DNA of 64,000 nucleotides from Ciborinia camelliae (taxonomy: Eukaryota; Ascomycota; Leotiomycetes; Helotiales; Sclerotiniaceae), in the NCBI GenBank assembly GCA_025890175.1, contig JANPYM010000005.1, forward strand, positions 841,085 to 905,084. Direction: 5' to 3'. The stretch's first letter is position 1, and each line of letters begins with the position of its first letter. The position numbers were made by a program, and so were the translations under genes. Shown here one piece after another: positions 1-9,650 of this stretch. The notes beneath the pieces were generated by a model, which saw only the letters and a program-made list of their open reading frames with translations, was not told the DNA's origin and made no database searches.

Positions 1-2
1 TT

Positions 3-2246
3 ATCAGTTCTTCCGATGTCGATTCCAGGGAGATGGAAGAAGAGATTCTACGACAGATTAGGGAGGAAGGATTACTGGATGGAATTGACCTTGAGAATAT
101 TGACGTTAGCCAAGAGGATCAAATTAGTGAGAGAATAGCGGAAGCTTTCAGGCGGCGACAAGCAGAGAGATCGAGGCTTGAATCTTCTAGAAGGAGCGAG
201 AGTGATACGGCAGGTAGACGAAGACGATCTCCCCGAGTATCATCCACAGATTCTGCAAGAGAAATGTCTGGTGATGATGCTCCCAGAACTACAAGGCGAC
301 GCAGAAACCACTCTTCATCGCCAAGGTCAGGTAGTTTGAGTAATGAACAAAGTAGGCCGCCGCCATCTATAAGCGCAGTACATGCAAATCATCTAGAGGT
401 TGGTGCAAATGCTGGAGGACGGAGACGACAGAGAACTTTAAGCGCGCCACGAAGTTCGACAATACCTGTCCCAGTAATTACACCCGAAACAAGACCTGCT
501 GCTAGGTCCCAAACTGATTTGAGTACTGAACCTCGGAACGTTTCCATGCAATCATCCCAACCTTCAAGGACCCATGCGAGGAGGAGCACTGACTCAAATG
601 TTCAACGATTGAATGAATCATCAATACTTAGAGACCAACAACCACAAACAGGCTCTAACACCAGGTCATCCAATACTACCTTCCTCACATCAACCTCGAA
701 TTCAACACCGAGAACATCGAGCAACAGCTTACTGGAAAGATCTCACTTGGATGATATGCCTGCTACGCCAGCTCCACTGAGCACCCGTGCTCAAGCCCCA
801 GCCGATATATTCATAGCTTCTGCTGTTCCTGCATCTGTTCCATACATGGACGAGTCACTCGTACCTGCACCTCTATCACCGCATACTCCCACACATCTCT
901 CACTTTCTGATAAAGCCGCTGCTTTATCTAGTGGCAGCAGACCAGGCTCTTCCCATTCTGTGGGATCTAGGCCACGAACACAGCTCTACCCTGAACCATC
1001 AATAGCATGTAGAAGATGTCAGAAAACTCACATCGAATACGAACTGCATTATAATTGTTCAACATGCTTGCGTGGTAATTATAACATTTGTCTACCATGC
1101 TATCGTTCCGGTGCAGGATGTTTACATTGGTTCGGATTTGGCTACTCGGCGTGGGCAAACTGGGAAAATCAAATGCAATCCGGGAAGTTACCGCAAGGCG
1201 CAGATAGACCACACATGCTCACAGCAAGCCGTTACCTAGCACCAAAAATGTCAGCCGGTGGAGCAGATGGCCGTAAAACTCTGACTACAGAAGATCCCCA
1301 AAAACGTCTTCAAAGTGGTGTATTCTGCGCAAGTTGCTTAGCATGGGCACATGAATGTTACTGGCGTTGCGATATTTGCAATTATGGTGATTGGGGTTTT
1401 TGCAATCTATGCGTCAATCAAGGAAGATCATGCACACATTCTCTCCTACCATTGACCTACAAACCATCGGAGTCATCCTCGCCTCCCTTGTCTCCGATGC
1501 ATGATCAACAGCTTCCACTGTCAGCAACTATCCTGAAAGGTCCAGGCGTCATAGACGTGGGCAACTTTAAACCTCTGACCTTCTCCACCAATTGTGATAT
1601 CTGTCGTTATCCTATTCAACCCTCTTCCACACGTTATCATTGCTATTCTTGCACCAGTGCCGTCCCAGACACTCAACCCGGTGACTACGATATATGCACC
1701 ACCTGCTACCCCAAACTCGTCACATCCCGAAGAATCAGCGCTGAAAACGGCCACAATGGCTGGCGACGTTGTTTGCAGGGTCACCGGATGGTAATCGTAG
1801 GCTTCGAAGATGATCGCGGCAGCCAACGCAGAGTGATAGTACAAGATCTTGTCGGAGGACATAGTCTCGACATTGGACCTATGCTATACCCCTCAGCCGA
1901 GCACACAACTTCCGAATTACAGAAATGGAGCTGGGGACAAGATAACAATACTTTTATTAGAATCGTCACCACTGACCCATCGAAAACTGCACCGATATCA
2001 GTCCCAGGTTTAACGATTGAGAGATCATTCCCACCCGATGGAGGAATCGGGATGTCGAGTTTAGCGGTTTGGGGTTGGTGGCCTGCAGAGGGGGCCGGTG
2101 ATGAATTGATGTTTCCGAAAGGGGCGGAGGTGAGGGAGTGTAAGGATGTTAATGGTGATTGGTTTTGGGGGTGCTATATGGGTGAGAAGGGTTTGTTTCC
2201 TGCGCCTTATGTGAGGGTTTTGGAAGATGGAGGTGCAGGGAATTAG
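3..2246 (+). CDS. ZZ-type zinc finger protein with C-terminal SH3-like region (5' end outside window)
   Basis: The frame is already open at base 3, so the start lies upstream of the window; the first in-window ATG is at 33 and gives 737 residues. Counting from that ATG, residues 1-320 are Ser/Arg/Thr-rich and probably disordered. Three Cys/His-rich modules follow: about 325-366 (CRRC, CSTC, CLPC), 432-475 (CASC, CDIC, CNLC, then CTH) and 520-590 (CDIC, CYSC, CTTC, and a closing GHRM). The spacing fits ZZ-type fingers, which bind zinc and usually mediate protein contacts. The last 75 residues (WGWWPAEG, ELMFPKGAEV, GDWFWGCYMGEKGLFP, ending PYVRVLE) look like an SH3 domain. No catalytic domain is visible in this part. 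A scaffold or signalling role is inference. No intron is needed in the visible part. Confidence 0.8.
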   Translation: MSSSDVDSREMEEEILRQIREEGLLDGIDLENIDVSQEDQISERIAEAFRRRQAERSRLESSRRSESDTAGRRRRSPRVSSTDSAREMSGDDAPRTTRRRRNHSSSPRSGSLSNEQSRPPPSISAVHANHLEVGANAGGRRRQRTLSAPRSSTIPVPVITPETRPAARSQTDLSTEPRNVSMQSSQPSRTHARRSTDSNVQRLNESSILRDQQPQTGSNTRSSNTTFLTSTSNSTPRTSSNSLLERSHLDDMPATPAPLSTRAQAPADIFIASAVPASVPYMDESLVPAPLSPHTPTHLSLSDKAAALSSGSRPGSSHSVGSRPRTQLYPEPSIACRRCQKTHIEYELHYNCSTCLRGNYNICLPCYRSGAGCLHWFGFGYSAWANWENQMQSGKLPQGADRPHMLTASRYLAPKMSAGGADGRKTLTTEDPQKRLQSGVFCASCLAWAHECYWRCDICNYGDWGFCNLCVNQGRSCTHSLLPLTYKPSESSSPPLSPMHDQQLPLSATILKGPGVIDVGNFKPLTFSTNCDICRYPIQPSSTRYHCYSCTSAVPDTQPGDYDICTTCYPKLVTSRRISAENGHNGWRRCLQGHRMVIVGFEDDRGSQRRVIVQDLVGGHSLDIGPMLYPSAEHTTSELQKWSWGQDNNTFIRIVTTDPSKTAPISVPGLTIERSFPPDGGIGMSSLAVWGWWPAEGAGDELMFPKGAEVRECKDVNGDWFWGCYMGEKGLFPAPYVRVLEDGGAGN

Positions 2247-2568
2247 TGGGGCTCGAGATATGGGAGGCATTGCATTGTGTTTTAGTTGGGGGTGGGGGGG
2301 GTATATGCATATGGATTCTTGGCGGAGATGGTCAAAGGGGAGAGGGGATATGATATTTAATGATATATATTCATGATCTATGAGATATGTTAATGACTTT
2401 AGTAATGGGCGGAGAACTCAGATATATCCAGAATCAAGCTAATAGTCCCGGCAATATCTCAATTTCTTGGCAATTCCTCGCATGATATTGTGGATAATCA
2501 TGCTCTCGAACTTTATCCATCTTTTTATCCTTCTCTACCTAATCATCCACAATCTCCAAACAATCCTT
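2247..2568. other. Spacer between ZZ gene and GNAT relic
   Basis: Convergent 3' region with no coding signal. It contains a short G-run near 2290 and AT-rich tracts near 2350-2400, and probably holds the 3' UTRs of the two flanking genes. Confidence 0.5.
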
Positions 2569-2671
2569 TCACATATACATCAATGATCCATCGCCAAATC
2601 CTGGATATCCAACCGTGCACAATCCACCCAAACATAACCACGTACCCAAGTCCTCCTTCCCCCCCGCCCCC

Positions 2672-2681
2672 NNNNNNNNNN
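2672..2681. other. Assembly gap of 10 N with duplicated flanks
   Basis: Ten N lie inside C-rich sequence. The bases directly left (from about 2645) and directly right (2682-2706) of the gap are the same string, starting cccaagtcctcc and ending in C-runs. The gap is therefore probably two overlapping contig ends that were not merged, and the real sequence would have one copy. Confidence 0.85.
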
Positions 2682-3014
2682 CCCAAGTCCTCCTTCCCCC
2701 CCGCCCCCTCATCACCCCCCCCCCCTCACTCCCCGCATCCCCCTCTTTCACATCCGCATGCACCCTGGGTATGCGCTCTGGCCCGCAAACCCCACATCCC
2801 TGGATTCTCCGCGTCCGAGGCGAGCTAGTAGTCCGAGGCGAGTGAGTAGCTCGCGCGCGATGTAGGTGGCGAGGCCACGACCGCGATATGATGGCTGCGT
2901 GGCGAGCGCGACGTCGTTGCTGATGCTGATGGGGGCCCAGGCTATCGTTTCTGATAACGGCGTTTGGAGATAGAGGGTTGGTTGTATGGGGAGTGTGTGG
3001 GGTTCGTGAGGGAT

Positions 3015-3119
3015 GGTGGAGTGGTGGAGTGGAGGAGTGGAGGAGTGGAGGAGTGGTGGAGTGGTGGAGTGGAGGTGGATGAGGTGGGATCCGGGTGTGG
3101 GTGTGGGTGTGGGTGTGAG
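3015..3119. repeat. Imperfect GTGGAGTGGAG and GGGTGT tandem repeats
   Basis: Short purine-rich units recur with variation at about 3015-3080, followed by four GGGTGT units at 3091-3119. They lie inside the GNAT relic and probably contributed to its disruption. Confidence 0.75.
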
Positions 3120-5591
3120 GAGGGAAGTGCGGTTGGTGGGGATTAGATAGTGGATCCAGGTTGTGAGCCTCAGTAGGTGATTGGGGGTTGAGATGTGGAT
3201 GTGGATGTGGATGAGGATGAAGTTGATGATGGCGGTGGGAGGAGAGAGGTTAGAGAGTTTGTGATTATTTCGTGGAGACAAGCTAATTGAAGTACAGGAA
3301 TGAAAGGATGACCCGGCGCATCGAGGAGAACCGTTTTCTTAAGGAACAGGAGGAGGATTCTGAGGTGAGTAGAGAGGAGGGAAGAAGTTTCCAGGGAGAG
3401 AGGTTGTAAATAGGAAGGCGTGATTAGGGTATTGAAGATCCGTATTTGCGATTCATTTTTGCGCGAGCGGTCCGAGAAAACAATCGTATATATCTGTTCT
3501 GGAACTGCGGCGTGAGGGGGAAATGTAGCCGCGAAGAGACAATGTTGAGAGGGTGTGTTGTGCGGAGCCAGCATTCGATTGTAGATCGGGTTGCTGTATG
3601 TATGGTAGGTGTTGGTGGAGATGTGGAATCAAAGTTTGGGAAATGGATTCTTGGGGGTGGATGTAAAATTGAAGTTTCTTCGCCGGAGGAATGAGAGCTG
3701 GAGTTGTCGTCATCGTATTGCTTTCGTTCTCGGCATTGTCATTGCCACAGGAAGTGATATAGGATTTCTCAGTATCATCCCCCATCATATCCCCATCAAT
3801 CATTTCGTCTCACGATCTGAAGCGTCGAAATTTCCATTATCTTCTTGTCACGCTCTCGATCATGAGATCCGTGAGAATTAGGAAGAACGTGATATGAAAT
3901 GCGTTAGGAGGTTACCGGGCACGAGACGACAAATAACCCACCGGCCAAAAGAACCTACCTAGGTAGGTATTTAACAAAGACCTAAGTTAAACCCTTAACC
4001 CAAATGCTGCAATAGTTAAAACATGGAAATATGAAAATATAGTAACCCCAAAAATTATATCTCCCGAAACCCAGCAAAATCTCAATTTTTATATAAAGGA
4101 TTACTTTGTATTGATGATTGAGTCATCAGCGGCGATGATGCACACTCCGGATTGAGAAAATGGGGAGGCCTGAGAAGCCTGAGAAGTCCGGAACTCGGAA
4201 TGGAACCTTCCATTGGTTCTACCTACCTATTATTTTGGTGATCCATCCGTCCGTCCCTAGGTAAGATTCGATGATTTCTAAACGAGCAAATAGGAGATGA
4301 TAAATATACACAACGAAGGGAAGGGAAGAAAACCACAACATACCTATATAAAGCGAGAGCGAGAGGAAAGCTAGGCTCGCATCTCTGGTTCTATTGAGTA
4401 GTGCTCCTTCAACGGTTTAAGATTGTGTACCTACCTGTACTTCCCGTCTTGAAGGGTTGAAATTTGTGTTTAGCGCTATTTGTGTGGCTGTATTATAAGG
4501 ATACTGTATCTCTGGAGAAATTTATTTGGAAGTTATGTTATTGTCTTCCCTAGTGGGCGATGAATGAGGCTGTTCATATATGCATAGTATATGCCATTGA
4601 AATTCTTCCTGTTAGAAATTCAGATTGATGGATATTGTGCATACCAGGGGCCAGCTGATGTCTGCTTTTGAGTGTGACTCTGAGGATTATTTGAGAGTTG
4701 GGAGCAATCTTAGATAACAAACATTATTGGTTAGAAGAGTTTCTTGAAAACTTGATGGTTTGGGGAGTATATTGTAGAACTACCTAGGTATTGTAAGATT
4801 ATAAGAAAGAAACTATATAACCTTGGGGGAGAAATCGTCTTTCTCTTAAATTCTGTATCAAGGTTTATGGTGTAGTGCACAACTTGCAATGTTGCGCTGA
4901 ATAAACTCTCATGTTGAGTACCCTACCTAGGACCTTAGGTAAACTTATATAGAGAGAAGTACTCTAGTAGTCAAAACCTCACATGTCCCTTTTCATGCCA
5001 TATCCCACCTTTTCTTTTCCTCTTACCATCATTCCCTTCCCCAACCAATATTACAAACAGCATGAATAACTTGTCAACCCGCCATAAAGTCCCACTAAGA
5101 GTAGGTAGGTAGGTAGGTCGATATCAAAAGACCAAAACAAAATCATTTTAGGAAACCAAAATCTAGTCTTACCCAAGAGCAAGGTGCATCAACTCCAACA
5201 TATGCATGAAGGCCAGAAACCTATTGATCAAGGAGTTATAATATCAGAGTGCTCTGGCCCCTGACCATTCAGCCACGGAATAATCTAGACTCTGAAACTA
5301 AATTAAGCCTTATCGATATTATACAGCAGTAAAGGCAGTGAGTGAGAAGATGATAACACATAAGCTAATATGCCGTGGAATGAATTTGAGTCGTATTGAA
5401 ACTCATGCACATCTGTATATGTAGAGCGTATGCTTTATAAAGAAGGGTAGTAAGTAGTAGGTAGTAAGTAGTAATTATCCGAAGAATCTAAGAAAAAACA
5501 AAGAAACAAAACCTATGAAATAGGAAAGAAAATGAAGAGATAGATAATAAGCAAAAATATTGATAAAAAAGCACTGCGCATGCCCAAGGGT

Positions 5592-5775
5592 CCTTCTTAT
5601 ATGAGTCACTCCAACCCGTGACATCCCCATCCATCAGCTCTTGGAAACCAAAACAAAAACCTCGCTCTGTCTGATCAAAATCCAACGCCCATTCCTTCTT
5701 ATGAGTCACTCCATCTCGTGACATCCTCATCAGCTCTTGGAAACCAAAAATCTCGCTCTGTCTTATCAAAATCCA
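5592..5775. repeat. Two-copy tandem duplication of about 100 bp
   Basis: The copy starting near 5592 (ccttcttatatgagtcactc) recurs from about 5694 (ccttcttatgagtcactcc). Both contain cagctcttggaaacc and ctcgctctgtct in the same order, with small indels and substitutions. On the minus strand an open frame (5488-5769) reads through both and repeats the peptide FGFQELM, but nothing else supports a gene. Confidence 0.8.
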
Positions 5776-6323
5776 TGCTCGCTCGTGACTCCTCCTTGAT
5801 AAAATCCATAACTTTCTCCCCCTTCAAAAGAAAAACGTATGATATTCCCGCATTCCAATTCCTCAATATCCTCGCTTATCCAAGCGTATAATCCACCATA
5901 TCTCCTAATATCCACCTCTCCCATCGCATTCCAATAGTCCACTCCTCAACGACCAAATCTTTCCTCTCTTCCTGCCCCTTGAATCCATTACTTCTCCCCA
6001 CAGCCCAATTATTCTCATTCCCATTCTCACTATCTTCTCTCACTTTCCTCCCCATGTTCCCCATCCCCCTCATTCTCCTCACCCTCCCCATCCTAGCCCT
6101 TCTCATTCTCGCCCTCCTCAACAACCTAGCCCTTCTCAACCTTCCTCCAACAACACAAACCCCACACTGACCCCTTAAATACCTAACCGTACCCCTCTTC
6201 CTCCCACACCCCTCCCACCATAAATATCTTTGCAACTCCAACTTCTCCAACTCCCCCAACTCCTCCAGCTGCTCCCACATCCCCTCAACACTTCGCATAT
6301 GCGCACTTCTCCCCTCCCAACCA

Positions 6324-6422
6324 CCACTACCACTACCACTACCACTACCACTACCACTACCACTACCACTACCACTACCACTACCACTACCACTACCACT
6401 ACCACTACCACTACCACTACCA
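6324..6422. repeat. CACTAC hexanucleotide microsatellite, about 16 copies
   Basis: A nearly perfect run of the CACTAC unit. It creates long artificial open frames on both strands (poly Thr, poly Val and Ser-Gly translations), none of which is credible as a gene. Confidence 0.95.
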
Positions 6423-6500
6423 TTCAAATTCAAACTCCTCTTGCAAGAGATAATCCCAATCATCCATCCGCGTCCGCGTCCAAGTTTTCGAGAACTCCAC

Positions 6501-6538
6501 ATCGACATCGACATCGACATCGACATCGACATCGACAT
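6501..6538. repeat. ATCGAC hexanucleotide microsatellite, 6 copies
   Basis: Six perfect ATCGAC units, about 80 bp downstream of the CACTAC run. Confidence 0.95.
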
Positions 6539-6957
6539 CTTCATCGGAACCCGATGATGACAGCCCCGATATTTGTATTGCGTTTCCTTGCACATATTTG
6601 CGTCGTCTCGTTTGCATTTGCGTTTGCGTTTAATCTGTTTGACTTTCTTTGGGTTAATATGGTGATGTGAGCGCTGTAATATATAACATATATATAACAT
6701 ATATATAAAAACCATGCAAATCCTTGCCGAGCCGCGAAAAAAAGGCTCGGGTTCATGAGGAAGGAGGTAGGCGATCGATATCGAAATTACACAACACAGA
6801 TACACCATGCAAGGAGCAACATAGTATACTGGTATAGTGTAGTACCGTAAATAGTATCGTAGCGTTCCGTAACGTAACGAGAAGACCGCGACCTTGAGAC
6901 CGATCGACCACAAATAGTTGGCAGTTGCCCAACTACCCTTCCTTCCTTTTTCTCCCA

Positions 6958-6984
6958 CCTTGCCTTGCCTTGCCTTGCCTTGCC
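6958..6984. repeat. TGCCT pentanucleotide repeat
   Basis: About five tandem TGCCT units in a pyrimidine-rich stretch. Confidence 0.85.
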
Positions 6985-7551
6985 GAATACCTAATACCCA
7001 AACGACCTCCGTGAACGAATACCACTTCCCACACACTGCGCCGGCACTACTAGGTGAATATGCACGGCGAAGATGCACGGCGAAGACCCACGGCGAAGAA
7101 AGACAAAAAGAGAAATAATATTCGATAATATGATCCCAAGTTTTTCGATTCTCGAGACCCTGTCTTTATTGTTCATATGAATGATACCTAGGTAGGTAGG
7201 AATGATTCGGCAATATAAGCCCAAGCTTTTTCGATTCTCGAGACCTTATATTCATTCATCCATGGGACATATAAAAATCAGAATCAAAACAAAAATCCAG
7301 ACCATCAAAGGAGAAGAACCTCGTTTATATAACCCTTTTCCAACCCCTCCTTCGCCTACTTCCCCTCCCCCGCTCCCACGCTCCCCCCATCCGTCAGTGA
7401 GTGAATCATGCAACTCAGATCATCCAACTCGGAGTATTTACCACCCACCACCCACCACTCATGACTAGGTACTATTTACCTCTAGGAAGCACAAATAGAA
7501 TACAAATACAAAGAGAAGGAGAAAAGATATATTTCCATTTCTATAGATAAT

Positions 7552-7757
7552 ATGAAATGAAATGAAATGAAATGATCCAAAAGCAAAAGTTTAGAAAGGG
7601 AGGAAGGGAAGACTTTCCAACCAAGAAGCATAAGCAAGCGAGCTATCGTGAGTCGTTAGTCGGCCGATTCGATTCGATTCGATTCGATTCTCGAACGCTC
7701 GTGTGTAGCGGAATGACACGGTACATGTAAACGGTACATGTAAACGGTACATGTAAA
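7552..7757. repeat. Cluster of short tandem repeats
   Basis: GAAAT repeats at 7552-7575, GATTC repeats at 7665-7690, and three copies of a 13-bp unit containing ACGGTACATGTAA at about 7718-7757. Confidence 0.8.
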
Positions 7758-8275
7758 CAGTGAATGGAAATGGGAAATGGAAATGTCACTTACATTGATT
7801 CCCACCACCTCTCAAAAAAAAAACTCCGAAAGAAAAAAACCCCCCAGATCAACAAAGTGATTGACTGTCCTACAAACATGGGTATCTAATATCTGCTAAT
7901 CCTAATCCGAATCCCAATCCCCAATCCCGCCTGAAACCACCTGCTAGGTACCTAAGGTAGCCTTCCAAGTAATCAAACAAAATCCTCGCTATCCAAGCCA
8001 AGCAGCCCCTGAGCTTCATCAATTTCCCATCGCCTTCGCCTCCCCTTTCCCAACTTATTCTTGTTCATGATATCGTTCGCAATTCGTCAAAGCACGATGT
8101 GGAGCGAGTGAGTATATTTATACTTTTATAAACTCAAAATGTCGCGAGTGCTTGTATGTATAAAGGAAAACGCCGACGCAGAAAATGCCCCGAACGCTGT
8201 GCAGAATGTGAAATTTGTTTCTTTTTCAGGTACTGACTACAGGAATAGAAGGAGAGGGTGATGGGGCGAAGGAGT

Positions 8276-9650
8276 TCATTCGCTGTTTGGTTTTATGGTT
8301 TCATCACCGTGGATCGTTTGGGTTTCTGTCGCCACGCTTTCTCCATCTCCATCTCCATCCCCAACATCCTCAACTCCACCCGGTTTCCTCCCCACCAAAA
8401 CCCTCGCCATAGTTTTCAAGCCCCTCCCCCTCTCCGCATCCATACTAACATTCCTCATATCCTCACCGCACGACATACACCTCCTCCGAACCTCCTCCTC
8501 CTCCCAGCCCAAAGCCTGCGTCAACAATCTCAACGTATACGCCTCTAGCGAACTCAGCATCGAGACCAACCACAATTTCCCAATCGTGCGTTGCGTTTTA
8601 TCCTCAGGCCACGTGCCCATCGGGATCCCAAATTCCTTCACCTCCACATCCACAAATCCTCTCTGCCGCAACCTCTCCGGCTGCAGATGGGCAACTCCAC
8701 GCGGTCGCCCCGATATCCGCGCCGCTTCGCCGACATCGTGGAGCAGCGACGGAATGGGACTATCTTCAGCGAAAAAGGTAAGGAACGCTTTATGGTCGTC
8801 GAAATCCATGATTTCTATCCACCCGCCGGGTTTCAAATGTAGATATGCTTCGGAATAGATGTGATCCCAATCACCAAACGCACCGGCCATATTCCTCAGA
8901 TGAACGAGATCGAATTCATCAGGCGGCCACGTCCACCCCCCTTCTTCCTCGGCATCATCGATTTCGAAAAAGACGTTGAGAGGAACGGCGGTCGGTTGGA
9001 CTTTGGCAATATCCGTTCCGATGATTTCGGCTGAGGGCCAGAGATCTCCCATCCCCATCGCCCAATCGCCGGCTCCCGTTCCGATGTCGAGGATGCGCGT
9101 GGGGGATTTCAAAGGCACGGTGGTGAGTTCATTGTCGAAGATTTGGAGGTAGATTTGATGGATGATGCGGAGACGATCGAGTTCTTCTTCGTCGATCGGC
9201 ATGTAATAATCTCCTACGTAGAGTCGTCCATATTGTTGTATATAAACTACATCGGAATCGTAGAGGGAGCGAGTCGAATTTCTAGGCAGAGAAAAAATCT
9301 ATTAGCAGATTGCCACTGCAGTAAGAAGGTAGGAATAGTAGTTCAGGAGCTCACACTGTATCTTGGTCCGTCTGAGGATGATGAAAAACAGATTTAGTAT
9401 AAGCAGTCCGTCGCTCATATTCTTCAATTTCTCGCTCCACCGTTTCCCTCGCAGCTAACGCATCAATCTCCATTGCCTCTTCATCATTGTCGTCTGGTAC
9501 AAGTGGGATATCATGATTCAAATACCCCAATTCCTCAGCAACATTCCCATTCTCATCCGGTGGACCGTCCCCACCTCCGTCATTTCCCTCCTTCTCTTGT
9601 TCCCTCATGGCCGGGGACCTAGGATTGGTACAAAGAGCTCCCATTGGCAT
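8276..9650 (-). CDS. LaeA/UMTA-like SAM-dependent methyltransferase
   Basis: Predicted exons 9650-9355 and 9281-8276, with a 72-bp intron (donor GTGAGC, acceptor CTAG); 433 residues. The class I SAM-binding motif is clear at about residues 162-171 (ILDIGTGAGDWA), followed by an acidic strand (AEIIGTDIAKVQP), a post-I region (FDLVHLRNMAG) and the typical LKPGGWIEIMDFD after motif III. The first 100 residues are acidic and variable, as in the UMTA group (LaeA, TdiE and relatives). These enzymes methylate small molecules or, for LaeA, act in the nucleus on secondary-metabolite control; which applies here cannot be told. A C-terminal Asp-Gly repeat (GDGDGDGE) is probably slippage-derived. No biosynthetic cluster adjoins the gene, so a global or orphan role is more likely than a cluster-specific one. 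Confidence 0.85.

Larger units (their letters stand above)
2569..3803 (-). pseudogene. Decayed GNAT-type N-acetyltransferase (FR47-like)
   Basis: Read on the minus strand, family-like sequence continues across three frames. From the ATG at 3803 the protein runs through KLQFYIHPQES and HLHQHLPY. Homologous sequence then continues in another frame (SNPIYNRMLAP, CLFAATFPPH, YTIVFSDRSRKNESQI) to about 3170. The acetyl-CoA binding part (ETIAWAPISISNDVA, SYRGRGLATYIARELL) is back in the first frame at about 2830-3010, and a tail (HADVKEGDAGSEG) is in a further frame at about 2760 just before the N gap. The first break coincides with a tandem TGTA duplication at 3595-3602. Repeat expansions (GTGGAG-type at 3015-3080, GGGTGT at 3091-3119, GATGTG at 3190-3215) interrupt the middle. 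GNAT enzymes move an acetyl group from acetyl-CoA to an amine; the substrate is unknown. Introns do not readily explain the frame changes. Assembly error in the C-rich 3' end is possible. Confidence 0.6.
3804..8275. other. Long gene-free, repeat-rich spacer
   Basis: About 4.5 kb without a convincing coding region. It is AT-rich from 3950 to 5600 and carries many CCTAGGTAGGTA-like words (for example near 3956, 4785, 4924, 5103, 7187, 7942). Between 5870 and 8210 lie microsatellites (listed separately). Small ORFs here have low-complexity or repeat-derived translations. No transposon termini or transposase fragments were recognised. Confidence 0.6.

Noticed and set aside
2490..2845. Pro-rich plus-strand frames across the first N gap
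   Set aside because: They read through N and C-runs and oppose the GNAT relic on the other strand.
5876..7078. 400-codon minus-strand open frame
   Set aside because: It is held open by the CACTAC and ATCGAC microsatellites and is otherwise low complexity; no domain and no conserved words.
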